Below are positions 49,121-59,102 of a stretch of DNA of 64,000 bases, piece after piece. The number at the start of each line of letters is the position of its first letter. Within the stretch, counting starts at the first letter, position 1. The position numbers were made by a program, and so were the translations under genes. The notes beneath the pieces are model-generated. The model did no database searches and was not told the DNA's origin. It worked only from the letters and a program-made list of their open reading frames with translations. The DNA is from Phaseolus vulgaris (Eukaryota > Streptophyta > Magnoliopsida > Fabales > Fabaceae): contig NC_023749.2 of NCBI RefSeq assembly GCF_000499845.2, positions 9,530,013 through 9,594,012 of the forward strand, read 5' to 3'.

Positions 49121-50273
49121 TGATAAGTGCCTAATTTCAGTAATATTTCATATTAAAATATAAACACTTATGAGTATTAATTGCTAAAATATATATAAAA
49201 TAATCCTTAATTTATGAATTTATACCTTTTTACATACTTTATTATCTTTGTTTGAATAAGAGCATTTTATTTTCAAATTTGGTGTTAATTTCAGGTTTTT
49301 AGGGAAGAATAGAGATGATTGGGCTAAAGAAAATAAGATAAGTTAAAAGGAGAAAGGTGGAAGGCCCAAAACACACAAAAAGAGCGAAAAAGTCAAACTT
49401 AGCAGTGGAATTTCTTGCTTTAGCGACAATGTGTCAGACAAATTGGGTCATTTTATGTTTTTATCATTAAGCCCATCAACACAACGCAGGAAGTCACCTA
49501 ACCCTAGTAAATTAGGTTAAATAGGGGGCTAGAGGCTCAATCCTACTGTGCCAGATTAATAGAAAAACACCATTGAGTGATTTGTAACCAATTGAGAAAA
49601 TGAAAGGTGTTAGAAATATGCGTGACTAATTCTACCATTTGGGATTTAGAGTAATTTGTTCGAACTCTTATGTATTGAGGTGATATTAAAATATGACATA
49701 ATATTCTGTTCATGATTGATTATTGGTATTGTTCTTTTGCTTCTAAATAATTGTGACATGTTTGAGAATCTTAAATCTGACTGGAAAGTATTTTTAGGGT
49801 TCTGACCTAAGCAACAATACTTAACATATTTGAGTGTTAGGAATAGACTTGAAATGTTAATTGTTATTAACGTCTGAGCGTGATTATAAGCTATTTTTAT
49901 AAATATGCGAGAAATTGATATTTAGGAAACATTCTTAACAATTTTATATGTGACGAATCGATATAAATGACTTTTATACGTGCATCAATTTCAATCAAAG
50001 AACATAATGTTAACATGCTAATCAAAATACATAAGAGTGGAAAAAGATGAAACCTAATCCCTATTTTTCCAATTGAAGCAATTACTCTTTGATTTGTTTT
50101 CTTGTTAATTCTTGCCATTATAACAATTTTCAAACCAACTTTTTATTGTTATGTTTTATATTTAGTGAATATTGTACTTGATAATTCATTTGTTCCTTGT
50201 GGGATCGATATCCATCCGTAGGGACAAATTATTACTTCTGATAATGTGGTGCACTTACCGTAAAAAGTCATCA
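49121..50273 (+). repeat. 5' LTR
   Basis: 1153 bases, TG...CA ends, aligned along its length with 54051-55197. It has lost several CpGs still present in the 3' copy; for example tcttgctttagcgaca stands where the 3' LTR has tctcgcttgagcgaga. Confidence 0.88.
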
Positions 50274-50280
50274 AGTTTTT

Positions 50281-50293
50281 TGGGCCGTTGTCG
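50281..50293 (+). promoter_or_regulatory. Retroelement primer-binding site
   Basis: The 13-mer tgggccgttgtcg, eight bases after the 5' LTR end, is a decayed version of the TGGCGCCGTTGCCGGGG-type site common in plant gypsy elements. Confidence 0.6.
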
Positions 50294-50535
50294 AAAAACA
50301 ATTTGATTTTTAAGTATGAATTCCTAACTATTGTAAATATTCTAACTGTTTTTATTTTTTGTTAATAATTCTTGTGCATATTTCTTAAGTTTGTTTATAT
50401 TTGTGTTTTTTTATTTTGTTTATTGTTTTATTTTATTTATTTTGCATATTTGTTTTAATTTGTTTTTTTATCTTCAAATTTATTTTATTTTATTTGTTTT
50501 AAATTTTTTTTAAAGAAAAAAAAACTTTTTTTCCC

Positions 50536-51490
50536 ACTAATATCTTTCATGAAGAAAGCAACGTGGTAGAAGAACAAGTACCACCTCTTAGGAGTACACT
50601 TGGAGATTATGTCATGTACCTAGGGCCAAAGCATTTTTCTAGTATTGCAATACCTACTACCGCCATGGCCTTGGAAATAGAACCTGATTTTCTCACTCTC
50701 ATTGGTTCCTATCAATTTACAGCAATGGATCATGAGGATCCATATTCACATTTGGATACATTTTATGAATTGGTGGGAACAATGGGCTTTCAATCAAGTG
50801 ATATTGAAAATGTTTATATGCGCTTGTTTCCTTTTTCATTGGCAGAAAAGGCTAAAGAATGACTCAAACCACTTCCAAATCAGAGCCTCACTAGTTGGGA
50901 GGATGTATAGGAAAAATTTATGCAAAGATTTTTCCCAATTTCTCGCTACATCAAAACAAAGTCTGAAATTTCTATGTTCAGATAAGGAGTAGATGAAGTT
51001 TTTTGTGAGACATGGGAAAGATTCAAAATGATACTTAAAAAATGCCCAATTCATGGGTTTGAAGATATTGCTCGACTGAGCATATTTCTTAATGGTCTCA
51101 AATCTAATACACATATGCTCCTAGATGTTGTAGCAGGCGGCACAATGATGATTCTTAATGTAGAACAAGCAAAATGGATTATTGATGCACTGGGATCAAC
51201 TGATTATCAAGCCCAACATGATCGACAAGGTATTCAGAAGAAAAGGTTGTTAGAAGATGCTCTCTTGGCTCAAAATAAAATTCTGACACAACAGATTGAG
51301 GAACTAACCGCACAAATTGCTAAATTTCCCTAACAATTACATGTTGTTCATTCATCTGAAAGCTAGAGTCATCCAATCAGGTGTAATTTTTGCGGAGGTG
51401 ATCGTCATAATGGTCATTGTACTTATCATAACAATTCACCTGAAGTTGAGGATCCATCCATGCATGAAAGAATGAGTAAAGTTTAAGACG
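50536..51490 (+). pseudogene. gag of the defective gypsy-type element
   Basis: With a few in-frame stops read through, the frame gives a plant retrotransposon gag domain: IFHEESNVVEEQVPPLR, DPYSHLDTFYELVGTMG, MRLFPFSLAEKAKE, FMQRFFPISRYIKTKSEIS and ARLSIFLNGLKSNTHMLLD. Further on, the zinc knuckle CNFCGGDRHNGHC lies at 51382-51420. Stop codons replace tryptophan or arginine codons at about four places, so a full polyprotein cannot be made. Confidence 0.8.
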
Positions 51491-51819
51491 CCCTTGCAAA
51501 GCTTCTGGTCACTCAAGAAAATAGCATGACAACGATTAGGAATATAGAGATCCAAATGGGATAGATGGACAAACAAATTGAAGAGATACAAAGTGGCTAG
51601 TTTTCAGTCGACAGCCAAACCAACCCAAAAGAGCATTGCAATAATGTAGTGGCTGAAAAAGAAGATGAGACTGAGGAGAAAGAGAGAGAAAAGAAAGGAA
51701 GTAAGGAAGAGAAAAAATAAAAATAAAGACAGAGGAGTTCTTGAAAAAGATTTATCATATCCTCATGCTCCTTCAAAAAAAAGTAGGAGAGAAAGTTTTT
51801 TGACAATTTGCTCCCTATA

Positions 51820-52215
51820 AATTATTTTGCAGGAAATGTGAAGCAAGATTCAACATTTGAGAGATTTCTGAAGAATAGGAGCTATATTGAAGAGAGAAAT
51901 AGAGAGTTAGAGGCTAGACGCAATGTCATGACTTAAACATACTTGCTTCAAAAATCCAACAACCCAGGAAGTTTTAATTCTCCCGTGTCTATAAGTGCTT
52001 TATCTGTGGAAAAAGCCGTATTGGATTTAGGCGATTTGGAGGTTCAGCCCACCAAGATGCAGTTGGCAGAAAAATCCATCAAATATCCTTATGGTGTGGT
52101 TGAAGATGTTCTTGTAACAAGGAAGAATGCATACAACAGGATGCAACAAAGGGAGTTGTCCACCTTGAAATAAATAGGCATCAAGCTAGATGACGTTAAA
52201 CGAGTGCTTACTAGG
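51820..52215 (+). pseudogene. Internally deleted retropepsin-like fragment
   Basis: The frame contains ERFLKNRSYIEERNRELEAR, then VSISALSVEKAVLDLGDLEV, then AEKSIKYPYGVVEDVLV. In relatives the DLG catalytic triplet is followed by an ASINLMPL-like stretch, missing here. The frame then jumps to RVLTRRQPNSHC-like sequence that normally marks the far end of pol. Reverse transcriptase to integrase has been deleted between these. Confidence 0.65.
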
Positions 52216-52311
52216 AGGCAACCCAATTCACATTGTAGTTTTATTTTTTTTATGTTACTTTTGTTTTGATTTTATGTTTCAAAAACCATGTTTTCTTGCA
52301 TGAAGTTTCGC

Positions 52312-52509
52312 CCAAACGAGTTAAATCTCGCTCAAGCGAGAAAGTTATGAAAAATGGGTTGCTCTCGGGAGTTATCTCGCTCAAACAAAATTTGTCTCGC
52401 TTGAGCGAGTTTGACAACGAAATTTTCGCTCAAACGAGTTTTACGTCTAAAAATGGTGTTTTCTAGTAGGGATTCTCGCTAAAACGAGAAAAATCTCGCT
52501 CGAGCGAAA
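52312..52509. repeat. Cluster of TCTCGCTCAAGCGAGA-type palindromes
   Basis: Perfect or near-perfect 16-base palindromes lie at 52326-52341, 52395-52410, 52474-52489 and 52494-52509, with partial copies near 52312, 52376 and 52427. Another perfect copy is in the 3' LTR at 54344-54359, and a decayed one in the 5' LTR at 49413-49428. They occupy the non-coding stretch between the pol remnant and the polypurine tract. Confidence 0.9.
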
Positions 52510-54040
52510 TTTTTTATTAAAAAATAAAAAAATTCTTAAAGGCACCCCAATTCTTATATGCATCCTAATCATTTTGCAGGTTATGTATTTTGGCCTGGGG
52601 ACAGGTTCTATTATTCAGGGGGCAGATCCAACAAATAAAGCAAGACTATAGATGAAGATTTTAACAAAAAGCTGGATGACTTCTTAGGAAGAGAAGATTG
52701 AGCAAAAATATGGTTTTATCTTTCTAATCCTCTTTTCTTTTCAGTTACTTTTTTTAGTTTTTTGTTTAGTTTTATTTATTTATTTTATTTTTCAGTTATT
52801 TTGTTTTCTGTTTATTTGCTTATTTGTTTAGTTTGTTTTAATGGCTTATTTTGAATTAATTGGTTGTTTTTTTTTATTTTGTTAGTTTTATGTCTTGAAT
52901 TATTTTTCTTGAATAAAATTCAGTTTTAATTTGTTTGTTCCTAGTTTATTTTGAATTTTGAAAATAAAATAATTTGTGTTTAAATATTAAATAGTGAGAT
53001 AAATTAGACACATGTTAGGAAAAAAAATGATATAATCCCTATTCAAATGTAGTTGAAATTGTGATACATGAAAATTGAACAGGATGATTGATTAGAATAG
53101 AGAATGACAAAACAAAAAGGAATGAGAACAATTAAACCAAGTGAGTGTGTGAACCTTAAACAGTTTTGAGAGTTTTACTAATGAATTGACAATTGTGGTT
53201 GCTTTATTTTTACTTTTTGTTACATCATAAAAGAGCATGAAGATGATTGAGGCATTTGTTTGTGTTAATTAGAAACCCAGGGCCAAATAGCCAACCTTAA
53301 TTTTATTAGAATTCAATTTTTTTATATTCCCTTTGGGCCAAGAATTTTTTGTTATTATTGCACCCTAACCTTTGATGATATATTTTCCTACCCTTTAGCA
53401 TGTTTAAGGAATGAGAACATAGATGCAATATAAATAGACAAGGGAATGGTTGGTTCTAATTGTGAAAGTTCAAAAAGTTGAAAAATATGAAGAATCTATT
53501 CTCCTATTGATGGAATAAAAAAGAAAAAAAAAGAGAAAAAAAAGAGAAAAATTCATGTTGAAAATCATGTATAAGTGAAAAAAAAAATTTAAATGAGGAA
53601 AAGTGTGAATTCAAAAGAAAATGGTGATTAGACAACATATATGTTCTCTATAATTGGATTGTAGGTATGTTCTTCTTCTTTAAGATGTGCATTTTGTTAT
53701 CTGAAAAAACCAATATTTTTGGAAGCTCAACCTCATTACAACCCTGGAAAAAACCTCAAGATTCATGTTTCTAATAAGTTTGTGATAGGAAGATGAAATG
53801 AAAAGCAATCGTGATTAGTTATGATTCAGTTGTGAGCATATGAGAAGAAATTCCTTGATAAACTGTCATTTATTTGTTTTGATTTGATCTTGGAAGTTGA
53901 TTGTGTCTATATTTTTCTATATTTGAATTTGGAACCATCATAAGTTTCTAATTTGATTTGTTGTTTAGTGAATTAAGCTATTTGATATTTAAATTCAAAT
54001 ATATTCATTTACTTTGCTTGAGGACAAGCCAGATAATAAG

Positions 54041-54050
54041 TTGGGGAGAG
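54041..54050 (+). promoter_or_regulatory. Polypurine tract of the retroelement
   Basis: ttggggagag lies immediately before the TG of the 3' LTR, the position expected for the plus-strand primer. Confidence 0.75.
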
Positions 54051-55197
54051 TGATAAGTGTCTAATTTTAGTAATATTTCATATTAAAATATAAACACTTA
54101 TCAATATTAATTGCAAAAATATTTATAAAATAATCCCTAATTTATGAATTTATTTCTTTTTACATATTTTATTACCTTTATTTGAATAAGAACATTTTAT
54201 TCCCAAATTTAGTGTTAATTTCAGGTTTTTAAGGAAGAATGGAGAGGACTGGGGCTAAATAAAATAAGATATGCTAAAAGGAGAAAGCTGGAAGGTCCGG
54301 AACGCACAAAACGAGCAAAAACGTCCAACTCAGCAGTGGAATTTCTCGCTTGAGCGAGAATGCGTCAGGCAAATTGGCCCTATTTATGTTTTTATCATTA
54401 AGCTCATCAACGCGACGCAGGAAGTCATCTAACCCTAGTAAATTAGGTTAAATAGGGAGCTAGAGGCTCAACCCTAGTGTGTCAGATTGAGAGGAAAACA
54501 CCATTGAGTGATTTGTAACCAATTAGGAGAATGGAAGGTGCTAAAAGTATGCGTGGCTAATTCTACCATTTGGGATTGAAAGTAATTTGTTTAAACTCTT
54601 ATGTATTGATGTGATATTTAAATATGACATAATATTATGTTCATGATTGATTATTGGTATAGTTGTTTTGCTTCTAAATAGTTGTGACATGTTTGAGAAT
54701 CTTAAATCTGACAGGAAAATATTTTTAGGGTTTTGACCTAAACAACAATACTTAACATATTTGAGTGTTAGAAATAGACTTGAAATGTTAATTGCTATTA
54801 ACGTCTGAGTGTGATTATAAATTGTTTTTATAAATATGTGAGGAATTGATATTTAAGAAACATTCTTAATAATTTTATATGCGAGGAATCGATATAAATG
54901 ACTTTTATACGGGCATCAATTTCAATCAAAAAACATAATGTTAACATGCTAATCAAAATACATAAGAGTGAGAAAAGATGAAACCTAATCCCTATTTTTC
55001 AATTGAAGTAATTACTCTTTGATTTGTTTTCTTGTTAATTCTTGCCATTATAACAATTTTCAAGCCAACTTTTTATTATGTTTTATATTTAGTGAATATT
55101 GTACTTGATTTCAATTGTTCCTTGTGGGTTCGATATTCGTTTTAGGGACAAATTATTACTTCTGACAACGCGGTGCACTTGGCATAAAAAATCATCA
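54051..55197 (+). repeat. 3' LTR
   Basis: 1147 bases, direct repeat of 49121-50273. Its last about 437 bases (from ttgagtgtta at 54761) are the source of the tandem array that follows. Confidence 0.88.
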
Positions 55198-56553
55198 GGT
55201 ATCAAACCTCTTCAACTTTGAGTGTTAGAAATAGACTTGAAATGTTAATTGCTATGTCTGAGTGTGATTATAAATTGTTTTTATAAATATGTGAGGAATC
55301 GATATTTAAGAAACACTCTTAATAATTTTATATGCGAGGAATCGATATAAATGACTTTTATACGGGCATCAATTTCAATCAAAAAACATAATGTTAACAT
55401 GTTAATCAAAATACATAAGAGTGAGAAAAGATGAAACCTAATCCCTATTTTTCAATTGAAGTAATTATTCTTTGATTTGTTTTCTTGTTAATTCTTGCCA
55501 TTATAAAAATTTTCAAACCAACTTTTTATTATGTTTTATATTTAGTGAATATTGTACTTGATTTCAATTGTTCCTTGTGGGTTCGATATCCGTTTTAGGG
55601 ACAAATTATTACTTCTGACAACGCGGTGCACTTAGCATAAAAAGTCATCAGGTATCAAACCTCTTTAACTTTGAGTGTTAGAAATAGACTTGAAATGTTA
55701 ATTGCTATGTCTGAGTGTGATTATAAATTGTTTTTATAAATATGTGAGGAATCGATATTTAAGAAACACTCTTAATAATTTTATATGCGAGGAATCGATA
55801 TAAATGACTTTTATACGGGCATCAATTTCAATCAAAAAACATAATGTTAACATGTTAATCAAAATACATAAGAGTGAGAAAAGATGAAACCTAATCCCTA
55901 TTTTTCAATTGAAGTAATTATTCTTTGATTTGTTTTCTTGTTAATTCTTGCCATTATAACAATTTTCAAACCATTTTATTATGTTTTATATTTAGTGAAT
56001 ATTGTACTTGATTTCAATTGTTCCTTGTGGGTTCGATATCCGTTTTAGGGACAAATTATTACTTCTGACAACGCGGTGCACTTGGCATAAAAAGTCATCA
56101 GGTATCAAACCTCTTCAACTTTGAGTGTTAGAAATAGACTTGAAATGTTAATTGCTATGTCTGAGTGTGATTATAAATTGTTTTTATAAATATGTGAGGA
56201 ATCGATATTTAAGAAACACTCTTAATAATTTTATATGCGAGGAATCGATATAAATGACTTTTATACGGGCATCAATTTCAATCAAAAAACATAATGTTAA
56301 CATGTTAATCAAAATACATAAGAGTGAGAAAAGATGAAACCTAATCCCTATTTTTCAATTGAAGTAATTATTCTTTGATTTGTTTTCTTGTTAATTCTTG
56401 CCATTATAAAAATTTTCAAACCAACTTTTTATTATGTTTTATATTTAGTGAATATTGTACTTGATTTCAATTGTTCCTTGTGGGTTCGATATCCGTTTTA
56501 GGGACAAATTATTACTTCTGACAACGCGGTGCACTTGGCATAAAAAGTCATCA
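55198..56553 (+). repeat. Three tandem 450-453-bp units made of LTR 3' end plus host flank
   Basis: Units start at 55198, 55651 and 56101, each with ggtatcaaacctc, and each ends in gtcatca at 55650, 56100 and 56553. Each unit consists of about 21 bases of hAT-transposase flank (ggtatcaaacctcttcaact) fused to the last about 430 bases of the LTR. The same 21 bases follow the final unit and continue into unbroken host sequence. All units share a deletion (gctatgtctgagtg versus gctattaacgtctgagtg in the LTR). The copies are almost identical. Confidence 0.95.
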
Positions 56554-58400
56554 GGTATCAAACCTCTTCAACTTTGTTGTTCCATCCCCATACATCTTCA
56601 ACCATTCTTCAGGAAGTAGTGCTTTTCTACATTCCTTCGCATCATCCTTTGTAAAAATGTCTTCTAGCATAATGAAACTCAAGAAGTTGCATTTTTTTTT
56701 TCTTTCTGCAACATCTTTAACCAATGTATACAACCCATCTTTCACCTCAGAATCATCAACTTTAAACTTAGGTTCATAATGGAAGTGGGGATTGAGATAA
56801 TATGCAGTTGCATGCAAAGGCCTATGAAGTTGATTACCCTATCTTACATCAATTACTTTCCAAACATCTTCGTAGCTATATTAAATACCAATTATCATAT
56901 ATTGGAAATAATTTCACAAATAAATAATTAAATTTTGAAAGAGAGAAGCTATAAAATTTTTACCTTTTCTTAAGATGATTAAAGTTGCATTTAATATTCT
57001 CTTTTGCACAATCCATCTCTTCATATATGAAACCCATTATAGGCTTCATATACGAGTCCAACAATCTTAGGAACATGATAAGAGGGGTGGGAACTTTGAG
57101 GCACGTGGAGTCATTCTTCCAAATCTGACTATCTAATATCACATTTTCAACTTTTCTCCCCTCTTGCGAAGTTCCAAACTTGCTTGTTTTGTATTCTTCA
57201 TAAATGAACATGGTCAATAATGATGCTTTCAATTCATGAAAACAAGCTAAAGTCAAATAAGTCATGGCAAATCTAGTCACACCCAGCCTTATCAAGTCTC
57301 TTCCTTTTGTGAACTTCTTCAAAATGCTAATTAACATTGATCTACCATAAATGTAAGTGGTGATCTTTCTTTCTTTCTTTCTTCATAGTAATTTAATGGA
57401 CCTTCAAGTTATTTTTAAAATATTCAAAAAATCAAATCAATGCAATGTGGAGAACATGGGGTCCAATACAAATGCCCTTTTTTTCCATCAACAACTCTAC
57501 AATTGCCTTGAAATTTGCAACATTATCAGTCACCACTTGCACTACATTTTCTTCTCCAACCAATTCAACAACGTCATCCATATTCTTTAATACTTTATAT
57601 AATGTTTGTATATGTATGAGGTTGTCCAATGAATAAATAAAAACAGTCCCTTTAGGACTATTCACCAAGAAGTTACAAATAGAAAGCCTTTTTTATTTGT
57701 CCACCTATCAGACATAATTGTGCAACCTGCTCTCTTTCACTCATCCTAGTATTCTTGAAGTATTAAATTAGTTTTCTCCATTGCTTGCTTCAAGAGCTTC
57801 TCTCTAATATCATGATAAGATGGGGGTTTATAGCCAACTCCATATTTTCCAATCATTTCCACATCTTTGCAAAAGCTGGATTTTTAATTACATTGAATGG
57901 AATGACACTTGTGTAAAAAATTTAGTAACTTGAACATCAACTTCTTCTTTATAACTTTTTTCTCATTATTGGATTTATGGTAGCTTGAACTCCCCCTACT
58001 GCTACTGACTCTTTCTTTTCCCTTCACTTTCTTTATGATCTTCATCAATTATATTTAACTTTCTTTTCTTCAATGAAGCTTGTTTAGTTTTTAATTTTTA
58101 TCATCAAATTTTTTATTTCTTCTGAAACATAAGCACAAGGTTCAAAATCCTCCTTAGTTTCAACAAGATGATGCTTCAATCTGAATATTCCTCCACTCAT
58201 AATCTTTGAACAGTAGTTACATGTCACATTTTCCCCATTCCCATTAACATCTATGTCATGCTTCCATCCAATATCTAATTTATTTCTTGAAGCATTTCCA
58301 CTTTTACTTTTAATAGATAAAGATGCACTTAGATTGCCCTCAGTTGAATTTGATCCACTCCAGACATTCCTTAAAAGACCATGAATTTAAAAAATGAAAT
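56554..58400 (-). pseudogene. hAT transposase N-terminal and central fragments
   Basis: Minus-strand frames read in order as a plant BED-finger hAT transposase. At 58300-58080 is a BED-like finger (WKHDIDVNGNGENVTCNYC, GIFRLKHHLVETKEDFEPC). At 57890-57680 are YGVGYKPPSYHDIREKLL and CTIMSDRWTNKKG. At 57668-57432 is a DUF659 block (FLVNSPKGTVFIYSLDNL, NVVQVVTDNVANFKAIVELL). At 57337-56960 are further central blocks. At 56817-56554 is the region up to EEWLKMYGDGTTKLKRFDT, where the LTR array interrupts it. Frameshifts and stops occur at several places. Confidence 0.8.
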
Positions 58401-59102
58401 ATTTTTAAATTGGAAACAAAAATCAATTGAAAAAATTGTTCACAATCTGCATATATGTATTGTTCCAATATGCCAAATTAAAAAAAAATCCCAATTATAA
58501 ATTTCTCCAATTTGCAAATGCACCCCAATTATTTTTTTTAAAGTTTTTTCTCTGCACCACATTTTCTCCTAAACAGAAAAAATTGCAAATGCTTCTCCCA
58601 CTTAAAAAGAAAACCTTGTAGCAAAGCAACAAACAAAACAAAGCACCAGCGACACGACACCACGTTTTATTTAGCCTAATATTAGATCACCATTGCAAAT
58701 TGCAACTCAGATGAACGACACCAATGCAGATCGCAACTAAGACCAACGTCACCACTGCACGTGATGACAAGCGCATCCACGAATGTGACCACCGCAAATA
58801 GCAACTTAGAAGAACACGATCATAAACATGACCACTGCATGATCAGAGAAAAGGCGAGTGAGTGTCCACTACAAAGGCAACCAATACGAACAACAAAAAT
58901 GAACCTCAAACGCGCGAACCCTAGCGTCAGTGAAAGCGGTCAGTTTATTTTATTTTTCATTTTAAACGACATCGTTTTGGATTTAAACAAAAAACCTTTT
59001 GGTCTCGACAGCTTGGAGACAGACTCGTGAGTTCAATCGAGTTCACCACGGGTTTACCAAGTTTACCCCAAAAACGAGTTTGCTTTCGAGTTAGCTTGCC
59101 TG
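58401..59102 (-). other. Non-coding right end of the hAT element
   Basis: Between the BED region and the proposed terminal repeat lies a stretch with unusually high GC for the window (58640-58960), without an intact gene. An untranslated leader/promoter of the transposase is the simplest explanation. Confidence 0.4.

Larger units (their letters stand above)
49121..55197 (+). mobile_element. Defective Ty3/gypsy-type LTR retrotransposon lacking RT and integrase
   Basis: Two long direct repeats (49121-50273 and 54051-55197) begin TGATAAGTG and end GTCATCA/ATCATCA. A primer site (tgggccgttgtcg, 50281-50293) resembles the GGCGCCGTTGCCG sites of Athila/Tat-type plant gypsy elements. A polypurine tract ttggggagag (54041-54050) abuts the 3' LTR. 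Inside are gag, a zinc knuckle and a deleted protease, but no reverse transcriptase, RNase H or integrase in 3.8 kb. The flanking pentamers gatat and ggtat are a plausible diverged target duplication. The insertion lies inside the hAT transposase, so it is younger than that element. Confidence 0.88.
48331..59102 (-). mobile_element. Decayed hAT-superfamily element (BED finger/DUF659 type), split by an LTR retroelement
   Basis: Transposase fragments of the hAT type lie on both sides of a gypsy-like insertion, in minus orientation. Proposed termini are CAGGTTGTCAAACTCGAGAG at 48331 and, read from the other strand at 59102, CAGGCAAGCTAACTCGAAAG, which match at 14 of 20 positions. Several aaactcg-type subterminal words lie just inside both ends. 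No convincing 8-bp target duplication was seen, so the ends are approximate. Interior breaks and the insertion make it inactive. Confidence 0.65.

Noticed and set aside
55198..56553. CRISPR-like repeat array
   Set aside because: Units are 450 bp with no unique spacers, in a plant nuclear context; each unit is LTR plus host flank.
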